From contig LFMX01000048.1 in the NCBI GenBank assembly GCA_001184405.1, positions 1-34,058 on the forward strand: 34,058 bases of DNA, given 5' to 3'. The position numbers and the translations under genes are program-made. This DNA is from Candidatus Burkholderia humilis. GTDB lineage: Bacteria > Pseudomonadota > Gammaproteobacteria > Burkholderiales > Burkholderiaceae. Every line of letters begins with the position of its first letter. Positions within the stretch are counted from its first letter, which is position 1. The notes beneath the pieces are model-generated. The model searched no databases, was not told the DNA's origin, and saw only the letters and a list, made by a program, of their open reading frames with translations. Of this stretch, positions 8,843 to 19,606 are shown piece after piece.

Positions 8843-9766
8843 TCAAGCCAGATGCGGGTAATCAGTCATTTGCAGCGTAAAACCGCGTTCGGTCGCATTC
8901 AGGTGTGCCGATGCGCCAAAAGGCAGCGTCAGCAGATCGTCCACATGCCCGAATTGCAGACCCGTCACGATAGGAATGCCGGTCACGTTTCTGATCTGCT
9001 CGATCATCGTGTCGAGCGAATAGCCGTTGTCGTAATCCGCGAGACGCCCGCCGGAGAACTCGCCCATCACGATCGCGCGCTGCCGTCCGAGCACGCCCGC
9101 CTGATGCAGCTGATACAGCATCCGTTCGATGCGAAACGGATGCTCGTTCACATCTTCGATGAAGAGAATCCCGCCCTCTACAGGCGGCAAATAAGGCGTG
9201 CCGACGAGCGACGTCAGAATCGCCAGATTGCCGCCCCACAGCATGCCGCTCGCCTCCACGCACTCGCGCTGTGGCGCCTGGCTCGTCACGGTCAGCGTCG
9301 AATGCGTGATCGCCTGCCAGAAGTGCTGCATCGTGAACTTGCTCAGTTCTTCAGCGCCGAAATTGCCGGCGAACATCGGACCGCCGAAGCTCTTGATGCC
9401 CGCTTGCGCGAAAAGCGCGCACTGAATCGCGGTGAAATCGCTGTGTCCGACGATGGCGATTGGCTGATCGCGCAGACGCGCTTGCAAACCGTGATAGTCC
9501 AGCCCGTGCAGAATGCGCGATGCGCCATAGCCGCCGCGCACGACAAGCACAATATCCGGCAACGCGCGCGACAGATCGGCCAGACGGTTGAGATCGGCGG
9601 CACGTTCGGCATCAGTTCCGCCGAAGCGCTGAAAGCGCCGGCGCGTCGTCTCGACACTTTCCAGCCGATGCCCCTCGTTGCGCAGCCTGCGTAGCCCTCG
9701 CTCGACCGCCGCCGGGTCGTGTGGATAACCAGAGGGCGCGACGAGATCGATGGTGCGTGCTTTCAC
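8843..9766 (-). CDS. ldcA: Muramoyltetrapeptide (LD-)carboxypeptidase, S66 family
   Basis: 307 residues, intact. LdcA removes the terminal D-Ala from murein tetrapeptides in the cytoplasm during peptidoglycan recycling. Its three catalytic residues sit where expected: Ser109 in IVGHSDFTA, Glu204 in LFIEDVNEHPF and His274 in GLQFGHVDDLL, close to the E. coli positions 106, 200 and 270. WGGNLAIL is also a family motif. The start is taken as GTG at 9766, which gives VKARTIDLVAPSGYP and sits 5 bases after the tadA stop. No ATG is available nearby without running into tadA. The Shine-Dalgarno is weak, so expression probably depends on translation from tadA. It is the last gene of the ABC-DUF1992-tadA-ldcA run. 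Confidence 0.92.
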   Translation of the reverse strand: MKARTIDLVAPSGYPHDPAAVERGLRRLRNEGHRLESVETTRRRFQRFGGTDAERAADLNRLADLSRALPDIVLVVRGGYGASRILHGLDYHGLQARLRDQPIAIVGHSDFTAIQCALFAQAGIKSFGGPMFAGNFGAEELSKFTMQHFWQAITHSTLTVTSQAPQRECVEASGMLWGGNLAILTSLVGTPYLPPVEGGILFIEDVNEHPFRIERMLYQLHQAGVLGRQRAIVMGEFSGGRLADYDNGYSLDTMIEQIRNVTGIPIVTGLQFGHVDDLLTLPFGASAHLNATERGFTLQMTDYPHLA

Positions 9767-9771
9767 GTTTT

Positions 9772-10738
<967 letters not shown>

Positions 10739-10742
<4 letters not shown>

Positions 10743-11443
10743 CGGGGATTACGACCCGTCTTCGCCCGCAAGTGAAGCGGTCTGACACGATTTCCGTTGG
10801 TTAGCCTGAAGTCGGAGAACACCGGATTCACACGCCCGTCACGTTGATCGGCTAACTCGACACTCTTGGTGCGTATTCTAACAGCGGCTGGCGCACCGTC
10901 TGGCCGATGCACCCGGATGCTCGCTGCAACACATGGTATACCGTTTATGTGCGTCGTTTCCACCACAATGTTGCCTTGCGACATACAAATAGACTTGACC
11001 GTTGCAAGAATACCGTGCGGCTTCCCCGTCGTCCTTGCGCCTGTAACTTCGGTCGCGGCGCGCAGGCGGCGCGTGTAATCGTTCTCTACGTTTCGATTGC
11101 GCACGGAATTGATATCGAGTTGCTCGACGATTTCGCCCTCTTTCATCACCGCGACGCGCTGACACAGAAATCCCACGACTGCGAGATTGTGGCTGACGAG
11201 GATCATCGTCAGCTTGCGTTCGGCGTGCAGACGCCGCAGCAGATTGAGGATTTCGGCCTGCACGGAAACATCGAGCGCGGAAGTCGGTTCATCGAGCAGC
11301 AAGACACGCGGTTCGACGATCAATGCCCGCGCGATCGACACGCGTTGCCGCTGCCCGCCCGACAACTGATGCGGATACCGAAACCTAAACGCCGGACCAA
11401 GCCCGACTTCGGCGAGCGCATCGAGAATGCGCCGGTCCTGATT
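10739..11443 (-). pseudogene. Peptide-type ABC transporter ATPase, 5' part lost
   Basis: Residues matching the C-terminal half of a DppF/YejF-like oligopeptide ABC ATPase span about 11050-11443. They include signature LSGGQRQRVSIARAL, Walker [13 protein letters not shown], switch His in ILVSHNLAVV and a normal C-terminal run MKEGEIVEQLDI. The Walker A half is absent: the homology stops near 11443, beside a truncated IS110 element. After about 11050 the frame stays open for about 100 codons without family resemblance, and its TGA at 10739-10741 overlaps the DUF1992 start as ATGA. I take it as the remnant of a microcin C/oligopeptide importer ATPase that once headed this operon. Confidence 0.8.
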
Positions 11444-11469
11444 GCCGATGCCGTTGATCGCAAGCAATG

Positions 11470-11896
11470 GGATGGACGCTCCCACCCGATGACGGCATCA
11501 ATGTGCCAGAGTGGAAGTGTCATCGACCACTCAAACCGGAAGGGGCGTCATCATGCAGATTACGACGATTGGCATCGACCTGGCAAAAAACGTATTTCAG
11601 GTTCACGGGGCGAACGAGCGCGGGAAGGCAGTTTTGCGTAAGCAGTTGCGGCGCGAGCAAGTGATGGCGTTCTTCGCCAATCTGCCGGCTTGCTTGATCG
11701 GGATGGAAGCCTGCGGCAGCGCACACCACTGGGCTCGCAAGTTGCAGGCGCTCGGCCATACCGTCCGGTTGATGGCACCGCAGTTTGTGAAACCTTATGT
11801 GAAAAGCAATAAGAACGACGCGGCCGACGCGCAAGCGATCTGCGAGGCTGTGACGCGGCCGACGATGCGGTTCGTGCCGATCAAGAACATCGAACA
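11470..11896 (+). mobile_element. IS110-family element, 3' truncated
   Basis: The left noncoding end (about 11470-11552) and the first third of the transposase remain. The left boundary is set by where ABC-ATPase similarity ends and is approximate. The right boundary is where transposase similarity stops (about 11896). I see no terminal inverted repeats, as is usual for IS110. The upstream half of the interrupted ABC gene is not found on the other side, so insertion was followed by deletion or rearrangement. Confidence 0.75.
11553..11896 (+). pseudogene. IS110-family transposase fragment
   Basis: The start MQITTIGIDLAKNVFQVHG at 11553 is typical of IS110 DEDD transposases. The RuvC-like catalytic residues Asp9 (GIDLAK), Glu52 (IGMEACG), Asp89 and Asp92 (KNDAADAQA) are all present. 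Similarity ends after FVPIKNIE, at about residue 114 of a family usually longer than 300 residues. The later part of the protein, including the C-terminal serine region, is gone, so it cannot transpose on its own. Confidence 0.88.
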
Positions 11897-12325
11897 CGCT
11901 TCCTTCAGACCCCGCCTCGCGACGACGCCCTTGCGTTTCACTAGCCCTTCACCACCATCAGGTTGGACAGGGGACTCGCACCCCCCCCCAAGCTGTTGCG
12001 CATGCTCAGCGCACAAAAAAAGCTCGAGCGTTTGCGGCCCGGGCTTAATCCACCAAAGAGGAGGTGGAGGAGACGGGAACGAGTATAGGCACGACCATGC
12101 TGCGAAGCAAGAAGACTTGCATGGTGAAATTTCATTTCATTATTCGAAATTGGAATAAGGGGGCATCATTCGTTTTAAATCAGCTAGTTAAACACGTCAG
12201 CAGTAGATAGAGCACGTATTCGAATCTCGCTAGTTGGAAATTTCGCCCATGCGTCTCCATGTCGATACCGATAGTCAACCGGTAGATGCGCGAACGCCGC
12301 GACCCGATGCCCGCCGTTCTGCCGC
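11897..12325. other. Unassigned remnant DNA between IS110 fragment and osmC
   Basis: No intact gene. It contains a run of nine C (11981-11989), a run of seven A (about 12014-12020) and an exact 7-bp inverted repeat ACCATGC/GCATGGT (12094-12100, 12119-12125). A second AATTTC/GAAATT inverted pair lies near 12129-12152. The first 150 bases look like the flank of another mobile element, but I cannot name it. From about 12130 the base composition becomes AT-richer until the osmC promoter region. Confidence 0.4.
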
Positions 12326-12331
12326 TACAAT
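12326..12331 (+). promoter_or_regulatory. Candidate -10 box for osmC
   Basis: TACAAT preceded by CCGC, 41 bases before the osmC ATG. I see no clear -35 box. The assignment rests on similarity to sigma70 -10 and on position only. Confidence 0.35.
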
Positions 12332-12372
12332 GACTTCCTCTGTAATAACGTGTCATCGGCTGGAGCCTCAGC

Positions 12373-12795
12373 ATGGAATGCAAAGTTAGCTGGATGGGAC
12401 AGGACGGCATGGTCTTCGCCGCCGAAACCGGAAGCGGCCACCTCGTCAATATGGATGGCGCGCCGGAAGGCGGCGGCCGCAATCTCGCGCCGCGTCCGAT
12501 GGAAATGGTGCTGCTCGGCACCGGCGGCTGCACGGCGTACGACGTCGTGATGATCCTGAAAAAGAGCCGTCAGGAAATCGTCAATTGTTCGGTCACGCTG
12601 AAGGCGGATCGCGCGAGCGAAGATCCGAAGGTATTCACGAAGATCCACTTCCACTTCACGGTGACGGGCAAGAACCTGAATTCGGCGACGGTCGAGCGCG
12701 CGATCAACCTGTCGCACGACAAATACTGCTCGGCGGCGATCATGCTGGCGAAATCGGCGGAACTGACGCATTCGTTCGATATCGTCGAAGTCTGA
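12373..12795 (+). CDS. OsmC/YhfA-like family protein
   Basis: 140 residues, intact. The OsmC/Ohr fold uses two cysteines, visible as Cys53 in GTGGCTAYDVV and Cys119 in KYCSAAIML. Many members are thiol peroxidases. The YhfA-like branch, which this resembles in length and in the MEMVLLGTGGCTAYD motif, is not well characterised biochemically, so a peroxide-reducing role is inference. The start at 12373 (MECKVSWMGQDGMVF) is the usual N-terminus. It is transcribed toward rnpB and separated from it by a strong bidirectional terminator. Confidence 0.88.
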   Translation: MECKVSWMGQDGMVFAAETGSGHLVNMDGAPEGGGRNLAPRPMEMVLLGTGGCTAYDVVMILKKSRQEIVNCSVTLKADRASEDPKVFTKIHFHFTVTGKNLNSATVERAINLSHDKYCSAAIMLAKSAELTHSFDIVEV

Positions 12796-12820
12796 TCCAC
12801 GATTCGAGCGTGCGAAGCAA

Positions 12821-12852
12821 AAAGAGCCGGCGTCGCAAGACGCCGGCTCTTT
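12821..12852. terminator. Strong bidirectional terminator between osmC and rnpB
   Basis: A perfect 14-bp stem AAAGAGCCGGCGTC (12821-12834) with a GCAA tetraloop pairs with 12839-12852. It is followed by TTCCTTTT-like sequence on the plus strand and by TTTTTGCTT on the minus strand. It serves both osmC (plus) and rnpB (minus). Confidence 0.92.
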
Positions 12853-12868
12853 CCTTTTGAACGATGAC

Positions 12869-13278
<410 letters not shown>

Positions 13279-13287
13279 GCGGCATCG

Positions 13288-13293
13288 ATTTTA
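13288..13293 (-). promoter_or_regulatory. -10 box of rnpB
   Basis: TAAAAT on the minus strand, nine bases before the likely rnpB 5' end at 13278. This spacing suits a sigma70 promoter. A good -35 box is not obvious. Confidence 0.6.
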
Positions 13294-13379
13294 ACATTGG
13301 CGGGAAGGGAAATTCCGCTCACAGCTTGCGGCGCGGGTTTTTGTGCGGCGGGCGGTGTGTATCGTCGGCGAAAGCGCGT

Positions 13380-14112
13380 TTAGCGGGCGCGGCGGCCGGC
13401 GCGGAAAACTGCGGTGTCATCGTAAAAATCGGGGGATGCGTTCGCGCTCCACCAGCCCGGCACGCCGAGCACTGGCAGCGGCGAGAACGTGCGGCTATCG
13501 GGCGTTTCGGCCAGTATGCGCGCCGAAACCCGTTCGTCAAGCATCGCGCGGCGGGCGGTGTCATCGCGCGAAAAATAGTCGATGGGAACGTCCACGATCA
13601 ACGCGTGCGCCGAAAATGCGCGCCTCGCAGCGCGTGTTCCATGCGGCGCGCGCATCGATGAAAAGCGCGCGCTATTCGAAACGGCGCAGCGCATCCGAAA
13701 CGGCGCAGCGCATCGGCGAGCGCGGGATCGGCGCAGGCGAACAGCACCGCGTTTTCATCGAAGAGCGTGAGGGCGTCACGCATGCCGCCGCGCGTCGGAC
13801 CGATACCGAGCGCATCGATCTGCGCAGTCTGACGCGCGTTCAGCGCAGCCTTGATGCGCGGCTGCGCGAACCACATCAAGCCGTTGAAAAAGTCGTGAAG
13901 ATTGTGGCGCGTCGGCACGCAGCCGGTTTGCGCGATATGGCCTTCGTACGACGCGCCGTCCGGCAAATCGTCCTGCGCGATGAAGGCGAGCGGCGCGCCG
14001 CGGCCGGTCGTGTGGGCGGCGGCGGGAGCGTCATCGTTCAATGTGCGCAGATAGGCGGCGTAGCGGTCGAGCTGAACTGCGCGTGGGCGTGAGGTTCTGC
14101 GGAGGTGTTCAT
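13380..14112 (-). pseudogene. DUF3025 protein, tandem duplication plus nonsense
   Basis: Family motifs are visible: LAFIAQDDLPDGASYEGHI, NLHDFFNGLMWFAQPRIKAA, RGGMRDALTLFDENAVLF, and after the break PLPVLGVPGWWSANAS. Two lesions lie together. An exact 19-bp tandem repeat at 13677-13695 and 13696-13714 shifts the frame after ADALRRF. In the restored frame a TAG at 13672-13674 precedes RALFIDARAAW, where Trp is expected (TGG to TAG). The N-terminus also looks eroded, lacking the usual leading segment, so the start is uncertain. Function of DUF3025 is unknown. It lies upstream of rnpB on the same strand. Confidence 0.85.
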
Positions 14113-14289
14113 GCCGCGATTCTACGATTGCGTGCGCGCGACCGAGCCGTCTTTGCATCGTGAAAAGTCTTCGTCAACGCGTACGACGAGAGGCGCACAC
14201 ACGATCAGGCTCGCCGCCCAAAAGCAGGTTTCGATCGCACGCCGATCGGCCGCGCAACGCACGCGCGCAGCCGAAAAACCGCCGCGCGC

Positions 14290-15357
14290 TTACCCTGCAA
14301 ACTTCCACCCGATGCTCTCCCCGCCGCGCAACGGCACGATCTGCGTATCGCCGGCGGTGAATTCAGCCGGCAATGTCCACGACGCGCGTTCCAGCGTCAC
14401 CTTCTCCTGACTGCGCGGCAAACCGTAGAAATCCGCGCCGTTGAAGCTCGCGAACGCTTCGAGTTTGTCGAGCGCGCCGGCCTTATCGAACGCTTCGGTG
14501 TACAACTCCAGCGCATGCAGCGCCGTGTAGCATCCCGCGCAGCCGCACGCGTGCTCCTTCAGCCCCTTCGGATGCGGCGCGCTGTCGGTGCCGAGGAAGA
14601 ATTGCGCGTTGCCGGACGTGGCCGCCTCGACCAGTGCCTGTCGATGCGTCTCCTGCTTCAACACCGGCAAGCAGAAATAATGCGGCCGGATTCCACCGAC
14701 GAGCATCGCGTTGCGGTTGAACAGCAGATGATGTGCGGTGATCGTCGCGCCGAGCGTGCCATCGGGACCGCTCGCATCGCGCACATATTCGGCGGCATCT
14801 TTCGTCGTGATGTGCTCGAACACGACCTTCAGCGCCGGAAAATCGCGGCGCAGCGGCGTCATCACGCGATCGATAAAGACCTTTTCGCGATTGAATACGT
14901 CGATATCGCTGTCCGTCACTTCGCCGTGCGTCAACAGCGGCATGCCGACTTCCTGCATGGCTTCGAGCGTCTTGGTGCATTTGCCGAGCAGATCGGTCAC
15001 GCCCGCGTCGGAATTGGTCGTCGCGCCCGCCGGATACAGCTTCACGCCATGCACGAAACCGCTTTCCTTGGCGCGACGGATTTCGTCGGGCGACGTGTTA
15101 TCGGTGAGATAGAGCGTCAGCAGCGGCTCGAAGCGTGCGCCTGCGGGCAAGGTGGCCAGAATGCGCTCGCGATACGCCGCCGCCATCTCCGTGGTCGTCA
15201 CCGGCGGCTTGAGATTCGGCATGATGATCGCGCGGCCGAACTGGCGCGCCGTGTGCGGCAGGACGGCCGCGAGCATGGCGCCGTCGCGCACGTGCAGGTG
15301 CCAGTCGTCGGGACGCGCGAGGGTGAGCGAATTGAGCGATGAAGATTGAGCGGACAT
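14290..15357 (-). CDS. pyrC: Dihydroorotase
   Basis: 355 residues, intact. It catalyses carbamoyl-aspartate to dihydroorotate in pyrimidine synthesis. Binuclear zinc ligands are all present: His20 and His22 (HLHVRDG), carboxylated Lys106 (GVKLYPAG), His144 (LLTHGEV), His182 (EHITT) and Asp258 (GTDSAPH). Order and spacing match the class II E. coli PyrC. The start at 15357 ([19 protein letters not shown]) fits the family with a short N-terminal extension. It is divergent from the amidotransferase gene with a gap of about 210 bases, which contains TACAAT on the minus strand (15525-15530), a possible -10 box for pyrC. Confidence 0.96.
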   Translation of the reverse strand: MSAQSSSLNSLTLARPDDWHLHVRDGAMLAAVLPHTARQFGRAIIMPNLKPPVTTTEMAAAYRERILATLPAGARFEPLLTLYLTDNTSPDEIRRAKESGFVHGVKLYPAGATTNSDAGVTDLLGKCTKTLEAMQEVGMPLLTHGEVTDSDIDVFNREKVFIDRVMTPLRRDFPALKVVFEHITTKDAAEYVRDASGPDGTLGATITAHHLLFNRNAMLVGGIRPHYFCLPVLKQETHRQALVEAATSGNAQFFLGTDSAPHPKGLKEHACGCAGCYTALHALELYTEAFDKAGALDKLEAFASFNGADFYGLPRSQEKVTLERASWTLPAEFTAGDTQIVPLRGGESIGWKFAG

Positions 15358-15568
15358 GGCGCGAGATGACGGGGAGAATTTTGGAATGGGCGAGCACATC
15401 ATCTTCGCGTAAAGCTGCGCCGAGACAGGAAAAAATCGCCGTGGAAATTCCACAACGCGCGCGAGAATGCGCGGCGGCGCGATTTTTTCGAGTTGACCTC
15501 GGTGATATGCTTGTCGGACGTATTGTAACAACCCAGCCAAAAGGCCTAAGTCGCCTCGAATCAGCATC

Positions 15569-16468
15569 ATGTGCCAGCTTCTCGGAATGAATTGCGCTGA
15601 ACCGACCGACGTGACGTTTTCGTTCACCGGTTTCGCGGTGCGCTGCGGTGTCACGGATCATCATGGCGACGGCTGGAGCATCGCGTTTTTCGAGGACAAG
15701 GCGTGCCGCCTGTTCATCGATCATCAATCGTCGGCCAGTTCGCTGCTCGCGGATATGGTCAAGCGCTATCCGATCAAGTCCAAGAACACGATCGCGCATA
15801 TCCGCAAGGCGACGCAGGGGCACATCCTGCTGGAGAACTGCCATCCGTTCATGCGCGAGCTGTGGGGCCGTCACTGGATTTTCGCGCACAACGGCGATCT
15901 GAAAGGCCACGCGCCGGAACTCACGGGCGTCTATCAGTGGGTCGGCACGACGGACAGCGAACTCGCGTTCTGCGCGCTGCTGCAAGGTTTGCGCAAGGCG
16001 TTTCCGTGCGCGCAGCCGCCGCTCGACGAATTGTTCGAAGCGCTCGCCGCGCTCACGGGCGAGATCACGCAATACGGCGTGTTCAATTTCCTGATGTCGA
16101 ACGGGCAGGCGCTGTTTTCGCATTGCTCAACGCATCTGTACCCGGTCCGTAGCTGGCCGTTCTCGACGGCGCATCTGATCGACGCGGACATGTCGATCGA
16201 TTTCGCCAAGTACACGACGCCCGAAGATCGCGTCGCGGTGATCGCCACGTCGCCGCTGACGGACAACGAAATCTGGACGCGCTTCGCGCCCGGCGATCTC
16301 GCGATGTTCCAGTGCGGCGCGCTCGCGCGGACGGTGAATATTCCGGTGCCGCCGGAAGTCGCGAAGAAAGCGGCCGAGCCGCTCGCCAAGGCGTGTGTCG
16401 GGTCGGCGCTGAAGATCGAAGCGATTCAGACGGCGGTGGCCGTGGAAAGCGAACTGGGCATCGAGTAA
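15569..16468 (+). CDS. Class II glutamine amidotransferase (YafJ-like)
   Basis: 299 residues, intact. The N-terminal MCQLLGMNC places the nucleophilic Cys at position 2, exposed after removal of Met, as in Ntn-type glutaminases. [23 protein letters not shown] and FAHNGDLKG are the substrate-pocket motifs of the family. No synthase domain follows, so the acceptor of the released ammonia is unknown. It may be a stand-alone glutamine hydrolase. There is no lesion. It is separated from the next gene by about 125 bases. Confidence 0.9.
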   Translation: MCQLLGMNCAEPTDVTFSFTGFAVRCGVTDHHGDGWSIAFFEDKACRLFIDHQSSASSLLADMVKRYPIKSKNTIAHIRKATQGHILLENCHPFMRELWGRHWIFAHNGDLKGHAPELTGVYQWVGTTDSELAFCALLQGLRKAFPCAQPPLDELFEALAALTGEITQYGVFNFLMSNGQALFSHCSTHLYPVRSWPFSTAHLIDADMSIDFAKYTTPEDRVAVIATSPLTDNEIWTRFAPGDLAMFQCGALARTVNIPVPPEVAKKAAEPLAKACVGSALKIEAIQTAVAVESELGIE

Positions 16469-16593
16469 CGCGCGTCGTTTTGCAAAGCGCGCCGTTCAAA
16501 CACTTAATTTGACGATCTGGCATTCGCCGTGCCGCAAGCATTTGCGCATCATTTACGTTTCGCCTCGTTTCGAATTTTCCCGGCAAAACGCAA

Positions 16594-17328
16594 ATGAATT
16601 CAGCGATCGTCATCATTCCGAGCACCGGTATCGCGGAGCTCGAGCACGGCATCCAATCGATACTCGAGCAGACCGTACCCACTGACGTGCTCGTCGTATT
16701 CGATGGCCCTTCCTTCGGCCGCCCGCTGCGGCTTCCCGATGACCCGAGCGTGCGCACGCTCGTCCTGCCGTTCAACACCGGAGCAAACCGCACCGCGCAG
16801 CTGCCGCCCGAGCAGCGCGGTCACTGGTTCGGCGCGGGCGTAATGTGCGCGGCGAGCTATCTCGTCAACAACGACTACGTGATGTTCCTCGACCAGGACA
16901 ACTGGCTGCGCGACGATCATGTGGCGTCGTGCATCGACGCAATCGAATCGCGGCCGGACGCGCCCTTTCAGATGTCATTCGCGCTGCGCGATGTGTATCG
17001 CAAGGACGGCAGCTTCGTGTGCCGCGACGACAGCCAGAACCTCGATCTGCATCCCGGCGCACTCGGCCAGTTCATCGACACGAGCTGTTATTTCTTTCGC
17101 ACCGACTTTCTGATGAAGACCGCGCATTTCTGGCTTTCGGGCTGGGGCGGCGACCGGCTTTTCCTGCGGAAAATCCTTGAGAATTACGGCGGCTCTTGTC
17201 TGGCCGGTACGGGCCGATACACCGTCCACTACCGGCTCGGCGGCAACACCGACTCGGTCACGGAAGCGATCTTTCTCGAAGGCAACGAAATGATGAGAGC
17301 GAGCCGCAAACCCTGGTCGATCGAATAA
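16594..17328 (+). CDS. GT2-like glycosyltransferase
   Basis: 244 residues, intact. The N-terminus AIVIIPSTGIAELEHGIQSI with two further hydrophobic strands suggests a nucleotide-sugar binding Rossmann-type (GT-A) fold. FLDQDNW (Asp100, Asp102) looks like the DxD metal-sugar site, and SGWGGDRLFLRKIL resembles the acceptor-region motif of GT2 enzymes. There is no membrane segment, so it is probably cytosolic. It stands alone, without other polysaccharide genes near it, so its product cannot be guessed. The ATG at 16594 follows a purine-rich stretch. It is followed by a strong terminator shared with the opposing glt operon. Confidence 0.7.
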   Translation: MNSAIVIIPSTGIAELEHGIQSILEQTVPTDVLVVFDGPSFGRPLRLPDDPSVRTLVLPFNTGANRTAQLPPEQRGHWFGAGVMCAASYLVNNDYVMFLDQDNWLRDDHVASCIDAIESRPDAPFQMSFALRDVYRKDGSFVCRDDSQNLDLHPGALGQFIDTSCYFFRTDFLMKTAHFWLSGWGGDRLFLRKILENYGGSCLAGTGRYTVHYRLGGNTDSVTEAIFLEGNEMMRASRKPWSIE

Positions 17329-17336
17329 GCCAATAA

Positions 17337-17372
17337 AAAAGCGGCGCTTCCGATGACAGAAGCGCCGCTTTT
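17337..17372. terminator. Bidirectional terminator between glycosyltransferase and gltL
   Basis: A perfect 14-bp stem AAAAGCGGCGCTTC (17337-17350) pairs with GAAGCGCCGCTTTT (17359-17372) around an 8-nt loop. A-rich and T-rich flanks on the two sides serve both converging transcripts. Confidence 0.92.
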
Positions 17373-17391
17373 CTTCGTGCAATCGAAAACG

Positions 17392-18121
17392 TCAGTGCAG
17401 GATCTTCGCCAGAAAATCCTTCGCGCGATCCGACTTCGGATTCGCAAAGAACGCTTCCTTCTGGTCATCTTCCACGATCAACCCGCGATCCATAAAGATC
17501 ACGCGGTTCGCCATTTTTTTCGCGAAGCCCATTTCGTGCGTCACGCACATCATGGTCATGCCTTCCTGCGCGAGTTCGACCATCACGTCGAGCACTTCGT
17601 TGATCATTTCCGGATCGAGCGCGGACGTGGGTTCGTCGAAGAGAGAGCATCGCGATCGGGTCCATCGACAATGCGCGCGCGATCGCCACGCGCTGCTGCT
17701 GACCGCCTGACAACTGGCCCGGAAACTTGTCCGCATGCGCACGCAAACCGACGCGATCCAGCAGCTTCAAACCCTTTTGCGTGGCTTCATCGTTCGAGCG
17801 GCCGAGCACCTTGATCTGCGCGAGCGTCAGATTTTGCGTGATCGTCAAATGCGGAAACAGCTCGAAATGCTGGAACACCATGCCGACCTTCGAGCGCAGC
17901 TTCGACAGGTTCGTCTTCTTGTCCGTCAGCGATTGACCGTTGATCGAAATCTCGCCCTTCTGAAACGGCTCGAGTCCGTTGACCGTTTTAATGAGCGTCG
18001 ATTTACCCGAACCCGACGGGCCGCACACCACGACGACCTTGCCCTTCTTCACTTCGGTCGTGCAGTCCGTCAGCACCTGAAACTGGCCGTACCACTTGGA
18101 AACATTTTTGATAGAGATCAT
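17392..18121 (-). pseudogene. gltL: Glutamate/aspartate ABC transporter ATPase, frameshifted
   Basis: The ATPase of the GltIJKL importer. The start at 18121 gives [19 protein letters not shown]. Walker A CGPSGSGKST, Q-loop VFQHFELFPH and signature [15 protein letters not shown] are intact. After SMDPIAML the normal [12 protein letters not shown] is displaced by four extra bases, a (CT)n expansion on the coding strand (GAGAGAG at 17641-17647 on the plus strand). This separates Walker B from the rest. The second frame (17392 to about 17640) has the catalytic Asp-Glu, switch His in CVTHEMGF and a normal end. The ATG overlaps the gltK stop as ATGA. A single slippage event kills the gene and could revert. 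Confidence 0.92.
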
Positions 18122-18795
18122 CTTGCGACCTTTTTCTGAAGACTTTTGACGAGGGCCGACGCCACCACGCAAATCACGAAATAGCATGCGCCCGCGAACA
18201 GGACCATTTCGACGGTCGTACCGTCGCGATCGCCGATCTTCGTCGCCGTGCGGAAGAAGTCCGCAAGACTGATGACGTACACGAGCGACGTATCCTGAAA
18301 CAGCACGATGGCCTGCGTGAGCAGAAGCGGCACCATCGCGCGGAACGCCTGCGGCAACACGGCGAGTTTCATCGCCTGCGGATAGGCCATGCCGAGCGCG
18401 AACGCCGCGTTCACCTGACCGCGCGGCACCGCCTGAATGCCCGCGCGAATGATTTCCGAATAGTACGCGGCCTCGAACAGCGAGAACGCGACCATTGCCG
18501 ACGCGAGGCGAATGTCGATATCGGCCGACAAACCGAGCACGTTCTGCAGGAGTTGCGGCATGATCAGGAAGAACCACAGCAGCACCATCACGAGCGGAAT
18601 CGAGCGGAACAGCGTGACGTAGCCGCTCGCGAACCACTGCAGCACCTTCACGCCCGAGAGACGGAACAGCGCGAGAATCGTTCCCCACACGATACCCACG
18701 ACGATCGCGAGCAAGGTGATCTGCAACGTGATGATGGCGCCGGTCCACAGCGTCGGCAGCGCGCCTGGAATACCGCTCCTGTTGAAATGATGCAT
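18118..18795 (-). CDS. gltK: Glutamate/aspartate ABC permease GltK
   Basis: 225 residues, intact inner-membrane permease subunit. It has an N-terminal helix ([20 protein letters not shown]), several further hydrophobic segments and the EAA loop ([22 protein letters not shown]), which contacts the ATPase. It is translationally coupled on both sides: its start overlaps the gltJ stop (TAATG at 18793-18797) and its stop overlaps the gltL start (ATGA). Its partners gltL and gltI are broken, so no complete transporter can be made from this operon. Confidence 0.95.
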   Translation of the reverse strand: MHHFNRSGIPGALPTLWTGAIITLQITLLAIVVGIVWGTILALFRLSGVKVLQWFASGYVTLFRSIPLVMVLLWFFLIMPQLLQNVLGLSADIDIRLASAMVAFSLFEAAYYSEIIRAGIQAVPRGQVNAAFALGMAYPQAMKLAVLPQAFRAMVPLLLTQAIVLFQDTSLVYVISLADFFRTATKIGDRDGTTVEMVLFAGACYFVICVVASALVKSLQKKVAR

Positions 18796-19538
18796 TACTT
18801 GCCTCCAATGTAGCCGGGCAGCCGCGTCTTCGCTTCGATCCAGCGCATCAGCGTCATGACGATGAGGTTGATGAGCATGTAAGCGAGCGTCACCGCGATG
18901 AACGACTCATACGTCTGCGCCGTGTAGTCGACGAGCTGACGCGCCTGAGCGGACAGATCGAGCAAACCGATGGTCGACGCCACCGCCGAGTTCTTGAACA
19001 CGTTGAGGAATTCCGACGTGAGCGGCGGCACGATGATGCGGTACGCGACCGGCATCAGCACATAACAACGGTAGGTCTGCCATTGCGTGAAGCCCATCGC
19101 GAGGCCCGCGTTGCGCTGTCCGCGCGGCAGCGCGTTGATGCCCGAGCGCACCTGTTCGCACACGCGCGCGCCGGTGAACAGCCCGAGACAGATGATCGAT
19201 GACGTATAGAACTGCGCCGCAGGCGGCAGTTGCTTGAACCAGTTGCCCCATTCGACGGGCAGCAATTCCGGTATCACGAGATACCAGATGAAGAACTGCA
19301 CGATCAGCGGAATATTGCGGAAGATCGCGACATAAACGGTGCCGATGCCCGCCAATGTGCGATTCGGGACCGTACGCAAGATGCCGAACAACGAGCCGAC
19401 CACGAGCGCGATCACCCAGGCCGCGAGCGACACGGTAATCGTCACCCAGAAGCCGGAGATCAGCCAGCCGAGATAGGTGATGGGCTCGCCGGTCGAAACC
19501 GGACTCAGCAGGATGCCCCAGTTCCAGTGGTAAGACAT
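18795..19538 (-). CDS. gltJ: Glutamate/aspartate ABC permease GltJ
   Basis: 247 residues, intact. The start at 19538 ([19 protein letters not shown]) is the family N-terminus. Membrane segments include [20 protein letters not shown] and [16 protein letters not shown]. The EAA loop reads [21 protein letters not shown]. It forms the transmembrane heterodimer with GltK. It lies downstream of gltI, with a hairpin between that likely lowers permease expression relative to the binding protein. Confidence 0.95.
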   Translation of the reverse strand: MSYHWNWGILLSPVSTGEPITYLGWLISGFWVTITVSLAAWVIALVVGSLFGILRTVPNRTLAGIGTVYVAIFRNIPLIVQFFIWYLVIPELLPVEWGNWFKQLPPAAQFYTSSIICLGLFTGARVCEQVRSGINALPRGQRNAGLAMGFTQWQTYRCYVLMPVAYRIIVPPLTSEFLNVFKNSAVASTIGLLDLSAQARQLVDYTAQTYESFIAVTLAYMLINLIVMTLMRWIEAKTRLPGYIGGK

Positions 19539-19555
19539 GGACTCACTCCAAAAAG

Positions 19556-19583
19556 AAACGGAAGAAGCAAGCTTCTTCCGTTT
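19556..19583 (-). terminator. Hairpin between gltI and gltJ
   Basis: A perfect 13-bp stem AAACGGAAGAAGC (19556-19568) pairs with GCTTCTTCCGTTT (19571-19583) around a 2-nt spacer. On the minus strand it is followed by TCTTTTTGG. It lies after the binding-protein gene and before the permeases, where such structures act as partial terminators or 3' stabilisers. Confidence 0.8.
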
Positions 19584-19606
19584 CGTTCGTTCGATGCGCA
19601 AACCGG

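Noticed and set aside
12094..12125. The ACCATGC/GCATGGT inverted repeat as a terminator or IS end.
   Set aside because: There is no U-tract and no matching repeat on the other side of the element remnant, so it is recorded only as a feature of the unassigned region.
17465..18808. A single 447-codon minus-strand open frame joining the gltK and gltL regions.
   Set aside because: Its first part is a shadow frame of gltK. Only the part from [10 protein letters not shown] onward is real gltL, and it goes out of frame after the CT expansion.
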